From the NCBI GenBank assembly GCA_000470535.1, contig CBRG010000081.1, forward strand, positions 1 through 60,681: a stretch of 60,681 nucleotides of DNA, given 5' to 3'. The position numbers and the translations under genes are program-made. The first letter of the stretch is position 1. The number at the start of each line of letters is the position of its first letter. Origin of the DNA: Streptomyces sp. AW19M42 (GTDB lineage: Bacteria > Actinomycetota > Actinomycetes > Streptomycetales > Streptomycetaceae). Positions 1 through 8,551 of the stretch are shown here, piece after piece. The notes beneath the pieces were generated by a model. It was not told the DNA's origin and searched no databases. It saw only the letters and a list, made by a program, of their open reading frames with translations.

Positions 1-1115
1 GGGAGGGGGATCCGCCCGGCCGTCGCTCCTGGGTCCACCTGGACCGGGCGCTGCCACTGGAGTCGGGCGACGAGCTGCCCGGTGTGCACCTGGCCTACGA
101 GACATGGGGACGCCGGGCGGCCGGCGGTTCCAACGCGGTCCTGGTGCTGCACGCCCTGACCGGGGACAGCCATGTGGCCGGGCCCGCGGAGCCCGGCCAT
201 CCCTCGGCCGGGTGGTGGGACGCGCTGATCGGCCCCGGCAAGGCGCTGGACACCGAGCGCTGGTTCGTCGTCGCGCCGAATGTGCTGGGCGGCTGCCAGG
301 GCAGCACCGGTCCGTCGTCCAGGAGCCCGGACGGGGCGCGCTGGGGCGGCGGCTTTCCCCGTCTGACGGTCCGTGACCAGGTGACGGCAGAGGCGGCACT
401 GGCCGACGCGCTGGGCATCGGCCGGTGGGCAGCGGTGATCGGCGGCTCGATGGGCGGCATGCGGGCGCTCGAATGGGCCGTCGGCAGGCCGGAGCGCACC
501 GGCTCGCTGCTGGTGCTCGCGGCGCCCGCCGCGGCCTCGGCCGAGCAGATCGCCTGGGGCTCCGTGCAGATCTCCGCGATCCGCTCCGACCCCGGCTGGC
601 GCGGTGGCCACTACCACGACGCGGCACCGGGCGAGGGCCCGCACCGGGGCCTCGGCCTGGCCCGCAGGATCGCCCACATCACCTACCGCAGCGAGCCCGA
701 GCTCGGCTCCCGCTTCGGCGGTGCGGCACAGCCGGGTGAGCATCCCCGACGCGGCGGGCGGTACCGGGTGGAGTCGTATCTCGACCATCACGCGGCCAAG
801 CTGGTGCACCGCTTCGACGCCGGCAGCTACGTCACCCTGACCGAGGCGATGAACGGGCACGACATCGGGCGCGGACGGGGTGGCACGGCACAGGCGCTGC
901 GCCGTGCGCGGATGCCCGCACTGGTCGCGGGCATCGACTCCGACCGGCTCTATCCGCCCGCCCAGCAGGCGGAGCTGGCCGCGCTGCTGCCCGGTGCCGA
1001 CCGGGCCCGAATCGTGGAGTCGCCGCACGGTCACGACGGTTTCCTGATCGAGACGGTCCAGGTAAGCACTCTGGTACAGGAGTTACTGCCGGGCCGGCCG
1101 GATCAGGGCCGCTGA
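1..1115 (+). CDS. metX: Homoserine O-acetyltransferase MetX, 5' end cut by window
   Basis: This is an alpha/beta hydrolase-fold acyltransferase that activates homoserine for methionine synthesis. The frame is open to the window edge: codons upstream of the first GTG (84) still read family-like sequence ending LPGVHLAYETWG, so the start lies outside. The nucleophile elbow GGSMGGMRALEW is present, and the other catalytic residues fit the DSDRLYPP and HGHDGF segments near the C-terminus. The family usually acts after or beside MetY, which may lie upstream. Odd point: a TTA leucine codon sits at 1083-1085, ten codons before the stop. Family confidence is high; acetyl versus succinyl donor choice is inferred from family only. 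Confidence 0.93.
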   Translation, partial: EGDPPGRRSWVHLDRALPLESGDELPGVHLAYETWGRRAAGGSNAVLVLHALTGDSHVAGPAEPGHPSAGWWDALIGPGKALDTERWFVVAPNVLGGCQGSTGPSSRSPDGARWGGGFPRLTVRDQVTAEAALADALGIGRWAAVIGGSMGGMRALEWAVGRPERTGSLLVLAAPAAASAEQIAWGSVQISAIRSDPGWRGGHYHDAAPGEGPHRGLGLARRIAHITYRSEPELGSRFGGAAQPGEHPRRGGRYRVESYLDHHAAKLVHRFDAGSYVTLTEAMNGHDIGRGRGGTAQALRRARMPALVAGIDSDRLYPPAQQAELAALLPGADRARIVESPHGHDGFLIETVQVSTLVQELLPGRPDQGR

Positions 1116-1158
1116 TCCTTTCACCGCTTTTTCCGTCCACTCACCCCGGGAGTTGTTC

Positions 1159-2430
1159 ATGAGATCCGTTCCGCCGTCCGAGGACGCGTACGACGGCATG
1201 CGGCTGCGTCAGTGGTCGCATGGCGACGCGCGCTCCGCCGGTATCGAACGCCGTGATCTGCTGCGGCTGGTGGCGGCCGCCTCGGCAGCCGCCGGCCTGC
1301 CCGCCGGTCTCGCGTCCCCCGCGCAGGCGGTCCCCGGGGCGGCCGGCCCCGCGCCCGGGATCGTGAAGCCGCTGCCGCCCGAGGTGTTCACGGTGCGCGG
1401 TACCAACGCCGAGACCAACTTCGCGGCGCTGCGTACGACCGGGCTGCTCACTCCCGCCGACCGTTTCTTCGTGCGCAACCACACCACCACCCCGCGGATC
1501 GACCCGGCCGCATGGAGGCTGTCGGTGTGGGGCGACGGGCTGCGGGGCCCGGCGGTGGAGTTCTCGTACGACGAGCTGCGGGCGCTGCCCACGGCCACCG
1601 TCACCTCGTTCGTCGAGTGCGCGGGCAACGCCCGCGGCTACTACGCGACGCAGCAGGGCGAGCAGGTCAGCGGCACGGCCTGGACGCTCGGCGCGATCGG
1701 TACGGCCCGCTGGCGCGGGGTGCGGCTGGCCGATGTGCTGCGCCGCGCGGGCATCACCCGGAACGCGGTGGATGTACTGCCGCGCGGACTGGACGACGAG
1801 GTGATCAGTGACGGGATCAACCTCGGCCGGGTCCGTCGGCCGCTGCCGGTCGCGAAGGCGCTGGACGACGTGATCCTCGCCTATGAGATGAACGGCGAAC
1901 CGCTGCCACCCGACCACGGCAGTCCGGTGCGGCTGATCGTGCCGTCCTGGGTCGGGGTCGCGAACATCAAGTGGGTCGGCGACATCGAGGTGAGCGCGTC
2001 GCCACTGCTCTCCCCGTGGAACACCGGCCTGTACCGGCTGTTCGGCCCCGGCTATCCGCCCGAGGGCAGTGCGCCGCTGACCCGGCAGACGCTGAAGAGC
2101 GCCTTCGAGGTGACACCCGGCGCGTCGTTCCACGCCCGTCGGCGCCATGTTCTGACGGGCAGGTCCTGGTCGGGCGGGGCGCCGGTGCGCACGGTCGAGG
2201 TCAGCACCGACGGAGGTGCGCGGTGGCGTCGTGCACGGCTGCGCGACGAGCCGCGGAGCGGAAGCTGGGTCCGCTGGTCGGCCGACTGGGTGCCCAAGGA
2301 CCGTGGGCCGGCGGTCCTGCTGGCGCGGGCGACGGACCGGTCGGGCCGCACCCAGCCGGAGAAAGCCGTCCCCAACACACAGGGCTATCTCTTCGATGCC
2401 GTGGTCCGGCACGAGGTACTGGTCGTCTGA
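1159..2430 (+). CDS. Tat-exported sulfite-oxidase-family molybdoenzyme
   Basis: A 423-residue member of the sulfite oxidase / MsrP-like molybdopterin family. The N-terminus has a twin-arginine signal (ERRDLLRL followed by an Ala-rich stretch ending SPAQA), so it is probably folded with its cofactor and exported. The motif VECAGNARG carries the Cys that ligates molybdenum. The C-terminal third matches the Ig-like Mo-co dimerisation domain. I choose ATG 1159 because GGGAG (1148-1152) is six bases upstream; an in-frame TTG at 1153 overlaps that site badly. The physiological substrate cannot be read from the sequence. The gene lies 43 bases after metX on the same strand and ends at a hairpin terminator. 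Confidence 0.88.
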   Translation: MRSVPPSEDAYDGMRLRQWSHGDARSAGIERRDLLRLVAAASAAAGLPAGLASPAQAVPGAAGPAPGIVKPLPPEVFTVRGTNAETNFAALRTTGLLTPADRFFVRNHTTTPRIDPAAWRLSVWGDGLRGPAVEFSYDELRALPTATVTSFVECAGNARGYYATQQGEQVSGTAWTLGAIGTARWRGVRLADVLRRAGITRNAVDVLPRGLDDEVISDGINLGRVRRPLPVAKALDDVILAYEMNGEPLPPDHGSPVRLIVPSWVGVANIKWVGDIEVSASPLLSPWNTGLYRLFGPGYPPEGSAPLTRQTLKSAFEVTPGASFHARRRHVLTGRSWSGGAPVRTVEVSTDGGARWRRARLRDEPRSGSWVRWSADWVPKDRGPAVLLARATDRSGRTQPEKAVPNTQGYLFDAVVRHEVLVV

Positions 2431-2439
2431 CGGTGCGAC

Positions 2440-2466
2440 GGGGCCGGAGCAGGTTGCTCCGGCCCC
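2440..2466. terminator. Bidirectional hairpin terminator
   Basis: There is a perfect 11-bp stem (arms 2440-2450 GGGGCCGGAGC and 2456-2466) with a 5-base loop. It sits between two convergent genes, ten bases after the sulfite-oxidase stop and 17 bases before the stop of the minus-strand dehydrogenase, so it can serve both. Confidence 0.85.
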
Positions 2467-2483
2467 GTCCGGGGCTGCCCGGC

Positions 2484-3392
2484 TCAGCCGCCGTCCCTCT
2501 CCGGGTCCCGTCCGGCGTAGTAGGTGGCGATCATGTCCTCGCCGCCGTGCCCGGCCGCTTCGGCGCGTGCGAAGCGGACCGCCGAAGCGGCGGTCAGATC
2601 CAGCCGTACGCCGGTCTGCTCGGCGGTGTCGAGGATGAGGCGGGTGTCCTTTAGGGCCGTGCTCAGGGCGAAACTCGGGGTGAGGTCGCCGGACAGGACA
2701 GCGGCGGACTTGCCGTGCAGATAGCCGGAGTCGAGCGGGCCGCCCTTCACCGCGTCGAGGAACAGCTGCGGGTCCACGCCCAGCCCCTCGGCGAGGTTGA
2801 GGCACTCCGCCACGCCGCCCACCATGTTGATCACCCAGGTGTTGACCACGAGTTTCAGCCTGGAGGCGGCCCCCGGCTCCTCCGAGACCCAGACCGTGCG
2901 CTGTCCGATCGCGTCGAGCACGGGAGCCGCCACGCGTCGGGCGGCGGACGGGCCGGAGACGAAGACGGTCAGCGCGCCCTGTTCCGCGGGCTGCCTGGTT
3001 CCGGAGACGGGTGCGTCGAGGAAGACGAGGCCCAGGTCCGCGGCTCGCTGGGCCAGCTCGACCGCGCCGTCCGGTCCGACCGTCGAGCTCTGCAGCAGGA
3101 CCTGGCCCCGGTGCACCCCGTCGGACGCGGCGGTGAGCGCGGCGGCGACGGAGGTCTGGTCGTTGACCATGGTGAGGACGACATCGGCGCCGCGCACAGC
3201 GTCGGCGGCCGTGTCCGTGACGGTGGCGCCGTCAGCGGCGAGCGGCGCCGCCTTGGCCTGGGTGCGGTTCCAGGCGCGGACCTCGAGTCCGGCCCGCAGC
3301 AGACTCCTGGCCATGCCCGAGCCCATGATTCCGGTACCGAGGACGGCGACGACCGGCCGTTGTCCGGTGGCGTCGGCTGTTGCTGAAGCCAT
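2484..3392 (-). CDS. NAD(P)-dependent beta-hydroxyacid dehydrogenase (3-hydroxyisobutyrate dehydrogenase family)
   Basis: A 302-residue two-domain reductase. The N-terminal Rossmann motif GTGIMGSGMARSLLRAG is at about residues 19-35, with the NRT that follows strand 2 suggesting NADP preference. The substrate segment DAPVSGTRQPAEQG and the conserved Lys in LKLVVNTW are present, and the C-terminal helical domain is complete. Family members act on 3-hydroxyisobutyrate, tartronate semialdehyde or imines, so the substrate is unassigned. ATG 3392 has GAAGGGA about nine bases upstream. There is no obvious pathway partner beside it; the next gene upstream on this strand is cbiZ-like, 54 bases away. 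Confidence 0.88.
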   Translation of the reverse strand: MASATADATGQRPVVAVLGTGIMGSGMARSLLRAGLEVRAWNRTQAKAAPLAADGATVTDTAADAVRGADVVLTMVNDQTSVAAALTAASDGVHRGQVLLQSSTVGPDGAVELAQRAADLGLVFLDAPVSGTRQPAEQGALTVFVSGPSAARRVAAPVLDAIGQRTVWVSEEPGAASRLKLVVNTWVINMVGGVAECLNLAEGLGVDPQLFLDAVKGGPLDSGYLHGKSAAVLSGDLTPSFALSTALKDTRLILDTAEQTGVRLDLTAASAVRFARAEAAGHGGEDMIATYYAGRDPERDGG

Positions 3393-3446
3393 GAGGGCGC
3401 TTCCCTTCGTCGGCCGCGCCCGATCGGCGCGCGGCGGTTCGGATGC

Positions 3447-4115
3447 TCAGGATTGCGGCAGCGCGCCTTCGAGTACCGCAGCGTGCACAGCTCTGGCGAG
3501 TCGCCCGCCCCAGCGTGAGCGCGGCCCGGCGAACGGCTCACCCGGTCCGGCGTCCGGAGCGGGAGCGGCGATGCAGACGGAGTCGGTGGGGGTGCCGGAG
3601 CAGGAGAGTCCGGCACCCAGGAGCGCCTGGACCTTGGCCTCCGTGGCGGTCGCGACGGCGTTGACGAGCGCGGCGTCGCAGAGCGGCACGGGCAGGACGA
3701 CGACGATGTTGACCGTGCCGGGCCCCGGCGGTGCCCCGGTGTCCTCCGCCGGGGCCGCCGCCCAGCCGCGCACCCCGAGGCCGCAGGTCGCGGTGGCCGT
3801 CACGTCCCCGTCCGTGGCGACCGTGTAGGCGGTGACATCGGCGGCCGTCATCAGTCCGGCGCCGGGCCCGGTGAGGTGCTCGGCCGCGGCGATCTCGGCC
3901 AGGTGCCGGTCCGGGTCCGTGCGTGGATAGCCGCCGGGCACCTGGGCGTTGAGGATCCAGTCCCGCGGGCCGATGCCGCCGCCGAGCACAGCGCTGCTGC
4001 ACACCCGCCAGCCGGGTCCCAGCCGCCACACCAGGTGGTGCAGGTCCGCGCCGTCCTCGTGCCGGGCCAGCAGCTCGCCGCGCTGTTCGGGGAGCCGGAC
4101 GCGTGCGGAACGGAT
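3447..4115 (-). CDS. cbiZ: Adenosylcobinamide amidohydrolase CbiZ, probable ATC start
   Basis: CbiZ removes the aminopropanol arm of adenosylcobinamide so that scavenged corrinoid can re-enter adenosylcobalamin synthesis. The family core is clear: SSAVLGGGIG, WILNAQVPGGY and CSGTPTDSVCIA. The only in-frame GTG (4029-4031) would cut into the conserved LVWRLGPGWRV block. Family-like sequence continues upstream for 28 codons to an in-frame ATC (4113-4115), and GGAGG lies exactly six bases before it. No ATG, GTG or TTG exists in frame between them. I therefore place the start at ATC, giving 222 residues; a sequencing error changing ATG to ATC would give the same start. Confidence 0.82.
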   Translation of the reverse strand: MRSARVRLPEQRGELLARHEDGADLHHLVWRLGPGWRVCSSAVLGGGIGPRDWILNAQVPGGYPRTDPDRHLAEIAAAEHLTGPGAGLMTAADVTAYTVATDGDVTATATCGLGVRGWAAAPAEDTGAPPGPGTVNIVVVLPVPLCDAALVNAVATATEAKVQALLGAGLSCSGTPTDSVCIAAPAPDAGPGEPFAGPRSRWGGRLARAVHAAVLEGALPQS

Positions 4116-4210
4116 GGGACACCTCCGGTGACGCGGCAGGACGGCGGTCGCCCTGTGGACCCGTAGATCATATGCGCCGGAACGGGGCGCCTGGCTTCCG
4201 GCGTCAGGCC

Positions 4211-5506
4211 CTAGACCCGGCCCATCGCGATCAGCCGGTCCAGCACGGCGGCGTCGGCCCTGACGCCGTCGTGCGCGTAGGCGTCGGTGACCCAGGTGCG
4301 CAGTCCGCGTACGGCGTCGGCGGTGGCCAGGGCGTGCTCTCGGTCGACGAACATGTCGTCGTGGTAGACGGCGGCGACGACCGGGACCTCATTGGCGGCG
4401 AGCCGGTCCAGGTCGTACAGGGCCGGCCAGTCCGTGCGGGCGGCGAGCGCCTCGGCGGCGCCGCGCAGCGGTACGAGCGCGGGGTCCTCCTCGAACTGCC
4501 AGGGGTAGACCATCTCGCCGGTGAACCGGAGCGGGCCGCCGGCGGTGGCGTCGAAGGCCGGGAACTCCCGGCGGACGCGGTGCGCGGACCAGTCGGTGGC
4601 GCGGCCGCCCTGGGCGTAGATCGGCTCGTGGAGCGCTGCGTACAGCGGGCGTTCCGCGAAGGACACGGCGGCGTCGACACCGCGCAGAAACGTGTCGGTC
4701 AGCTCCGGCCCTTCGGCGCCCTCGGTGAAGGCGGTCTCCAGGAGGTAGTGGAGCGATTCGGACTTGGACGCGGTGCCGAACGTGATGCCGAGGGTCTGGA
4801 AGCGGCGCACGGTGAGGCGTTCGCCGGTCGGCATCCGCACGTCGTGGGTTTCCAGGTGGGCCGCGACGGCGTCGGCCAGTGCCTGGTCGCCGGGGTAGCG
4901 GTCGAAGTAGCGCTCGTTCTGGGCGAGGGTACGGGCGTAGGCGGCGCGGTACACGTCATCGGCGTGGCCGGTCAGCGTCGGCAGTCCCCCGGTGATGTAG
5001 GCCCGGGTGAGCCCTTCGGGGGCGAGGCCGAGATAGGTGAGTGTGGTGAAGCCGCCGAAGCTCTGGCCGAGCACGCTCCACCGCAGTTCGCCCTGGAGCC
5101 GGCGTCGCAGCAGTTCGGCGTCGCGGACGATCGAGTCGGCGCGGAAGTGCGCGAGGTACCCGGCGGCCGCCGCGTGGTCCGTACCGAAACGGGCCAGGGT
5201 GCGCCGGTCGGCGGGGGTCGAGCGGCCGGTGCCGCGCTGGTCGAGGAGGACGACGCGGTACTCGGTGAGCGCGCGGCGCAGCCAGGCCCCCGCGGCGTTG
5301 GGGCGTTCGGCGCGGCCGCCGGGGCCGCCCTGGACCCAGAGGAGTCGGGGCAGGTCCTCGTGTTCGCGTCCCTCTGCGACGACTTCACGGGCGAAGAGCG
5401 CGATGGCGGGGCCCCGCGGGTCGCTGTGGTCGAGCGGCACATCGAGGGTGTGGTCGGTGCAGACCAGGCCACCGTGGCGGTAGGTGACGGGGGCTGGGGT
5501 GGACAT
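4211..5506 (-). CDS. S33 proline iminopeptidase-type alpha/beta hydrolase
   Basis: A 431-residue cytoplasmic hydrolase of the prolyl aminopeptidase type. It has the oxyanion segment WVQGGPGGRAERP, the DQRGTGRS motif and the nucleophile elbow GQSFGG (Ser149). The C-terminal His is probably in DAYAHDGV, and there is no signal peptide. ATG 5506 follows GAGAGGAG at five bases. It is the last gene of the set IclR regulator, OPT transporter, M29 peptidase, S33 peptidase, all on the minus strand. Its likely job is releasing N-terminal residues, typically proline, from imported peptides. The 120-base gap to the peptidase upstream leaves the operon call probable, not certain. Confidence 0.87.
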   Translation of the reverse strand: MSTPAPVTYRHGGLVCTDHTLDVPLDHSDPRGPAIALFAREVVAEGREHEDLPRLLWVQGGPGGRAERPNAAGAWLRRALTEYRVVLLDQRGTGRSTPADRRTLARFGTDHAAAAGYLAHFRADSIVRDAELLRRRLQGELRWSVLGQSFGGFTTLTYLGLAPEGLTRAYITGGLPTLTGHADDVYRAAYARTLAQNERYFDRYPGDQALADAVAAHLETHDVRMPTGERLTVRRFQTLGITFGTASKSESLHYLLETAFTEGAEGPELTDTFLRGVDAAVSFAERPLYAALHEPIYAQGGRATDWSAHRVRREFPAFDATAGGPLRFTGEMVYPWQFEEDPALVPLRGAAEALAARTDWPALYDLDRLAANEVPVVAAVYHDDMFVDREHALATADAVRGLRTWVTDAYAHDGVRADAAVLDRLIAMGRV

Positions 5507-5626
5507 GGCGCTCCTCTCACGTCGCGTGTCTCGCGTCGTGTCTCTGTCGTCGTGTCTGGCTCGTCGCGGAACGGTTTCACGGGTGGCGGACGGGCCCGCG
5601 CCCGGGGGCTCGGGCCCGTCCGGGGG

Positions 5627-6691
5627 TCAGTAGCCGGCGACGCCCAGGTCGCGGCAGATCGCCACGAGGTCCGGGTGCACGTAGCGCCCGTTCTCCTCGA
5701 CGGCGACGCCGTCCAGGTAGATGGACGGGCCGAGGACGCTGCCGTCGGTGTGGGCGGCGGCGACCCACGGTTCGCCGCCGATCCAGGCGCCCTTGGTGCC
5801 GATGCCGAGTTCGACGCAGCCGAAGACGCGCTCGTCCTCGACGATACGGCCGGTCGGGGCGAGGACGCCGGGGTTGAAGCCGAGCGACCAGTGGGCGACG
5901 CGGAACATGTTCGGGTCGTCGAAGGACTCCATCCAGCGGCGGAAGGTGTCCGCGTCGGCGTCGCCCTCGATCTTGGTGACGACGCCCCGCTCGACGGTGC
6001 AGCGGACCGGGGAGCGCAGCAGGCCGATCTCGTCCGGCGGCCACAGGGCCCCGTCGAAGACGAGTACGCCGTCCTGGGTCTCCTCAAGGGGGTTCCAGGA
6101 GATCTGGCCGGAGAGCATCACCGTCTCGCCGGGCTTCTCCGCGGGCTTGCCGCGCAGGTTGATCGGACGGTCGCCGTTGCGGCCCACCAGGTCGGTGCCG
6201 TTGGCGGAGGTGATCCGGACCTCGTCGGCCGCCTCCAGGAGGGCGACGAGGGCCTCGCCGAGGCGTATGACGCCCTGGAAGTCGGGGCGTCCGACGGTGG
6301 CGACCAGCATCTGGACGTCCATGGCGGTGAGGTTGGTGTAGCGGCAGCCGTTCGCCATGGCGGCGCGGAACGCGTCGGAGTGCATCAGGTACGAGACGGC
6401 GAACTCGATCCACACGTCGGCGTCGGCGATGGCTCCCGCCACGGGGCGGGGCGGCTCCATCGAGGCGCCGGGCAGCGTCTCGTACCAGACGACGACGGGG
6501 TGCGCCCCGGCGGCGGCGACGGCCTGCGCGGTGGCTTCGATGACCCGGCGGTCGCTACTGGTGTCGCCGGTGAGGACGACGTGCTCGCCGCCCTTGACGA
6601 GCATGACCTCCTCGACGAGCTTGCGGGCGGCCAGGGCGAGTTCGAAGCTGAGGTACTCGGGACGCGGTTCGAGCCTGCTGTACATGTCCAT
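5627..6691 (-). CDS. M29-family aminopeptidase-like metalloenzyme
   Basis: A 354-residue protein of the leucyl aminopeptidase / aminopeptidase T (M29) group. Seen: the N-terminal nucleotide-like fold segment VLTGDTSSDRRVIEA, VELGIGTKGAW and VAAAHTDGSVLGPSIYLDG, with Glu, His and Asp residues expected to bind the metal. The same fold includes dihydroxypyridine dioxygenases (NicX), so peptidase activity is an inference supported by the peptide-transporter and S33 neighbours. ATG 6691 has AAGGAGA five bases upstream. No signal peptide is visible, so it is expected to act in the cytoplasm. Confidence 0.82.
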   Translation of the reverse strand: MDMYSRLEPRPEYLSFELALAARKLVEEVMLVKGGEHVVLTGDTSSDRRVIEATAQAVAAAGAHPVVVWYETLPGASMEPPRPVAGAIADADVWIEFAVSYLMHSDAFRAAMANGCRYTNLTAMDVQMLVATVGRPDFQGVIRLGEALVALLEAADEVRITSANGTDLVGRNGDRPINLRGKPAEKPGETVMLSGQISWNPLEETQDGVLVFDGALWPPDEIGLLRSPVRCTVERGVVTKIEGDADADTFRRWMESFDDPNMFRVAHWSLGFNPGVLAPTGRIVEDERVFGCVELGIGTKGAWIGGEPWVAAAHTDGSVLGPSIYLDGVAVEENGRYVHPDLVAICRDLGVAGY

Positions 6692-6767
6692 GGGGGTCTC
6701 CTTGCCGTGCGGGTGGTGCTGGGTGGTGCGGTGGTACGGAATGTGGTCCGGGGCGGGGCGGCCTGGC

Positions 6768-8435
6768 TCAGGTCTTGAGGATCTGGGCCGAGTCCCCGAG
6801 CGAGCTGCCGGCGATCAGTCCGGCGCCCACGAGGTTGAGTTCCTCGTCGGCTGCGGGGCCGCGCAGTCTGCGGTAGCCGACCCGGACGACGAGGGCGCCG
6901 AGGACCAGCCAGCAGGCCTGCGGGGTGAGGATGAGCAGGCCGGTGGCGAGCATGACGCCCATCTGCCGGCGGGTGCCGCCGAGCAGCTGGATGGCGGCGC
7001 CGGGGATGGCCCAGATGAGCATGGTGCGCACCGCGTCCGGGTCGCTGAGGCCGCTCTTGATGGTGTCGGCGTACACCTTGGCGACGGGCGGGATGAGCCC
7101 CTGCCCGAAGTACGAGCGCCAGGCGAGGGCGACGACGGCGAGGGCGACCGCGAAACCGATGAGGGCGGCCAGGAACTGCTGGCGGCGGCCCTCGCGCTCG
7201 AAGGGGTCCCAGGGGCGGTGCTCGCGCCGCAACAGCCAGCCGGCCTTGAGGTCGTAGCCCATGTCCGCGAAAGCCGGGCCGGTGGCGGAGACGTACCCCA
7301 CCAGGAGGGCGAGCGGCACCGACGGGATTCCTATCGCGAGGCCGAGGATGAGGAAGATCAGTGTGACGGCGAAGGACGGGAACCAGCCGGACTGCATGGC
7401 GGCGAGGCCCACGATCAGTTCGTGCACCAGTGCGGCGAAGGCGGCGAACAGCACCCAGCCGACGATGCCGAGCGGGCTCATGTCGCCGATCAGCCCGCCG
7501 AGCACGGCGAGGACCACGGCTCCCCCGGTGAAGAGCGCGAAGCCGCGGATCAGGGAGAGCCGCAGTGCGCGCTCGTCGACGGTGTACGCGGTGCTCGGGT
7601 CCGTTGGCTCGACGTGTGCGGCGCTCCGGGTCTCCTCGGCGGCGGCCGTTCGTTTGCGCTGGCGACGGCCGAGCAGCAGGTGCACGGCCTGGCCGAGCGC
7701 CACGACGCCGGCGCCGACCATGACGCCGTGCGGGATGTATCCAGCGCCCAGGTCGGTGTGGAAGAGGTCCGGGCCGTACTGGCGCAGCAGCAGTCCGATG
7801 CCGAACATCATCAGCGCCCAGACGTTGCCCAGGAAGGCGACCCCGGCGGCCGAGAGCGGCAGGCTGAAGAGTGTTCCCGCGAGGCCGACGGCGGTGCCGC
7901 CCGCGAGGATCAGGGCCCGGCGCCCTCCCCGGTCGCCGGCCTTGATGGTCTCGGCGGCCGCGGTACCGGGCGGCCAGGCGGCGTCGGCGGGCAGCAGCCG
8001 GGAGCCGAAGGCGCGGTAGAGCACCCAGGCGTCCACGACGAGCCCGACGAACGCGCCCGCGAGCATCGGCCAGACCAGGTCCTTGCGCCCGAAGACGTAG
8101 GGCACCGCGACGGATGTCAGCAGGGCGTTCGCGGAGGCGAAGGTGGCGGCGGAGATCGCGCTCTGGGCGAGGTTCTGCCGGTGCACGGAACGCATCCGGC
8201 GCAGGAAGCCCAGCGGGATGCGGCCGATGAGCATGGCGACGAGTGCGCCGACGACCGAGGTGTTGGCCGAGATGCCCAGTTTGGATACCAGGTCGATGCC
8301 GATGACGGCTCCCACGGCAGAGAGCACCACCAGGATCACCAGCAGCACGGGTTCCATCACCCTGGGGTGCGACCGGGTCTCGTCGGGGGCGGACGGCGGC
8401 GGGGCAGGGTGCGGCGCTGAGACGTGGTGCGCCAT
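6768..8435 (-). CDS. OPT-family oligopeptide transporter
   Basis: A 555-residue integral membrane protein with about 14 hydrophobic segments, of the oligopeptide transporter superfamily. The start is ATG 8435, preceded by GAAGGGG; codons further upstream in this frame are low-complexity Arg/Pro and belong to no gene. Features include a short His/Pro-rich N-terminus, the stretch ISANTSVVGALVAMLIGRIP and the terminal GLIAGSSLGDSAQ typical of OPT proteins. In bacteria these carry small peptides or metal-chelate conjugates by proton coupling. Position between an IclR regulator and two peptidase-like enzymes favours peptide import. Confidence 0.88.
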   Translation of the reverse strand: MAHHVSAPHPAPPPSAPDETRSHPRVMEPVLLVILVVLSAVGAVIGIDLVSKLGISANTSVVGALVAMLIGRIPLGFLRRMRSVHRQNLAQSAISAATFASANALLTSVAVPYVFGRKDLVWPMLAGAFVGLVVDAWVLYRAFGSRLLPADAAWPPGTAAAETIKAGDRGGRRALILAGGTAVGLAGTLFSLPLSAAGVAFLGNVWALMMFGIGLLLRQYGPDLFHTDLGAGYIPHGVMVGAGVVALGQAVHLLLGRRQRKRTAAAEETRSAAHVEPTDPSTAYTVDERALRLSLIRGFALFTGGAVVLAVLGGLIGDMSPLGIVGWVLFAAFAALVHELIVGLAAMQSGWFPSFAVTLIFLILGLAIGIPSVPLALLVGYVSATGPAFADMGYDLKAGWLLRREHRPWDPFEREGRRQQFLAALIGFAVALAVVALAWRSYFGQGLIPPVAKVYADTIKSGLSDPDAVRTMLIWAIPGAAIQLLGGTRRQMGVMLATGLLILTPQACWLVLGALVVRVGYRRLRGPAADEELNLVGAGLIAGSSLGDSAQILKT

Positions 8436-8551
8436 GGGGCACCCCCTTCGGTTCGCAGGGCTGGGAGGCAGGTCCGGGTCTCCGCGGCAGGGCGGAGCCC
8501 AGGGGCACGCGGCGGCAGGGGAGGCCGCGGCCGGGCGGTGGCGGGGCTGGT

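Noticed and set aside
4103..6778. An 891-residue open frame on the plus strand
   Set aside because: It is antisense to the S33 and M29 genes, whose motifs are unmistakable, and it has no ribosome site or family features.
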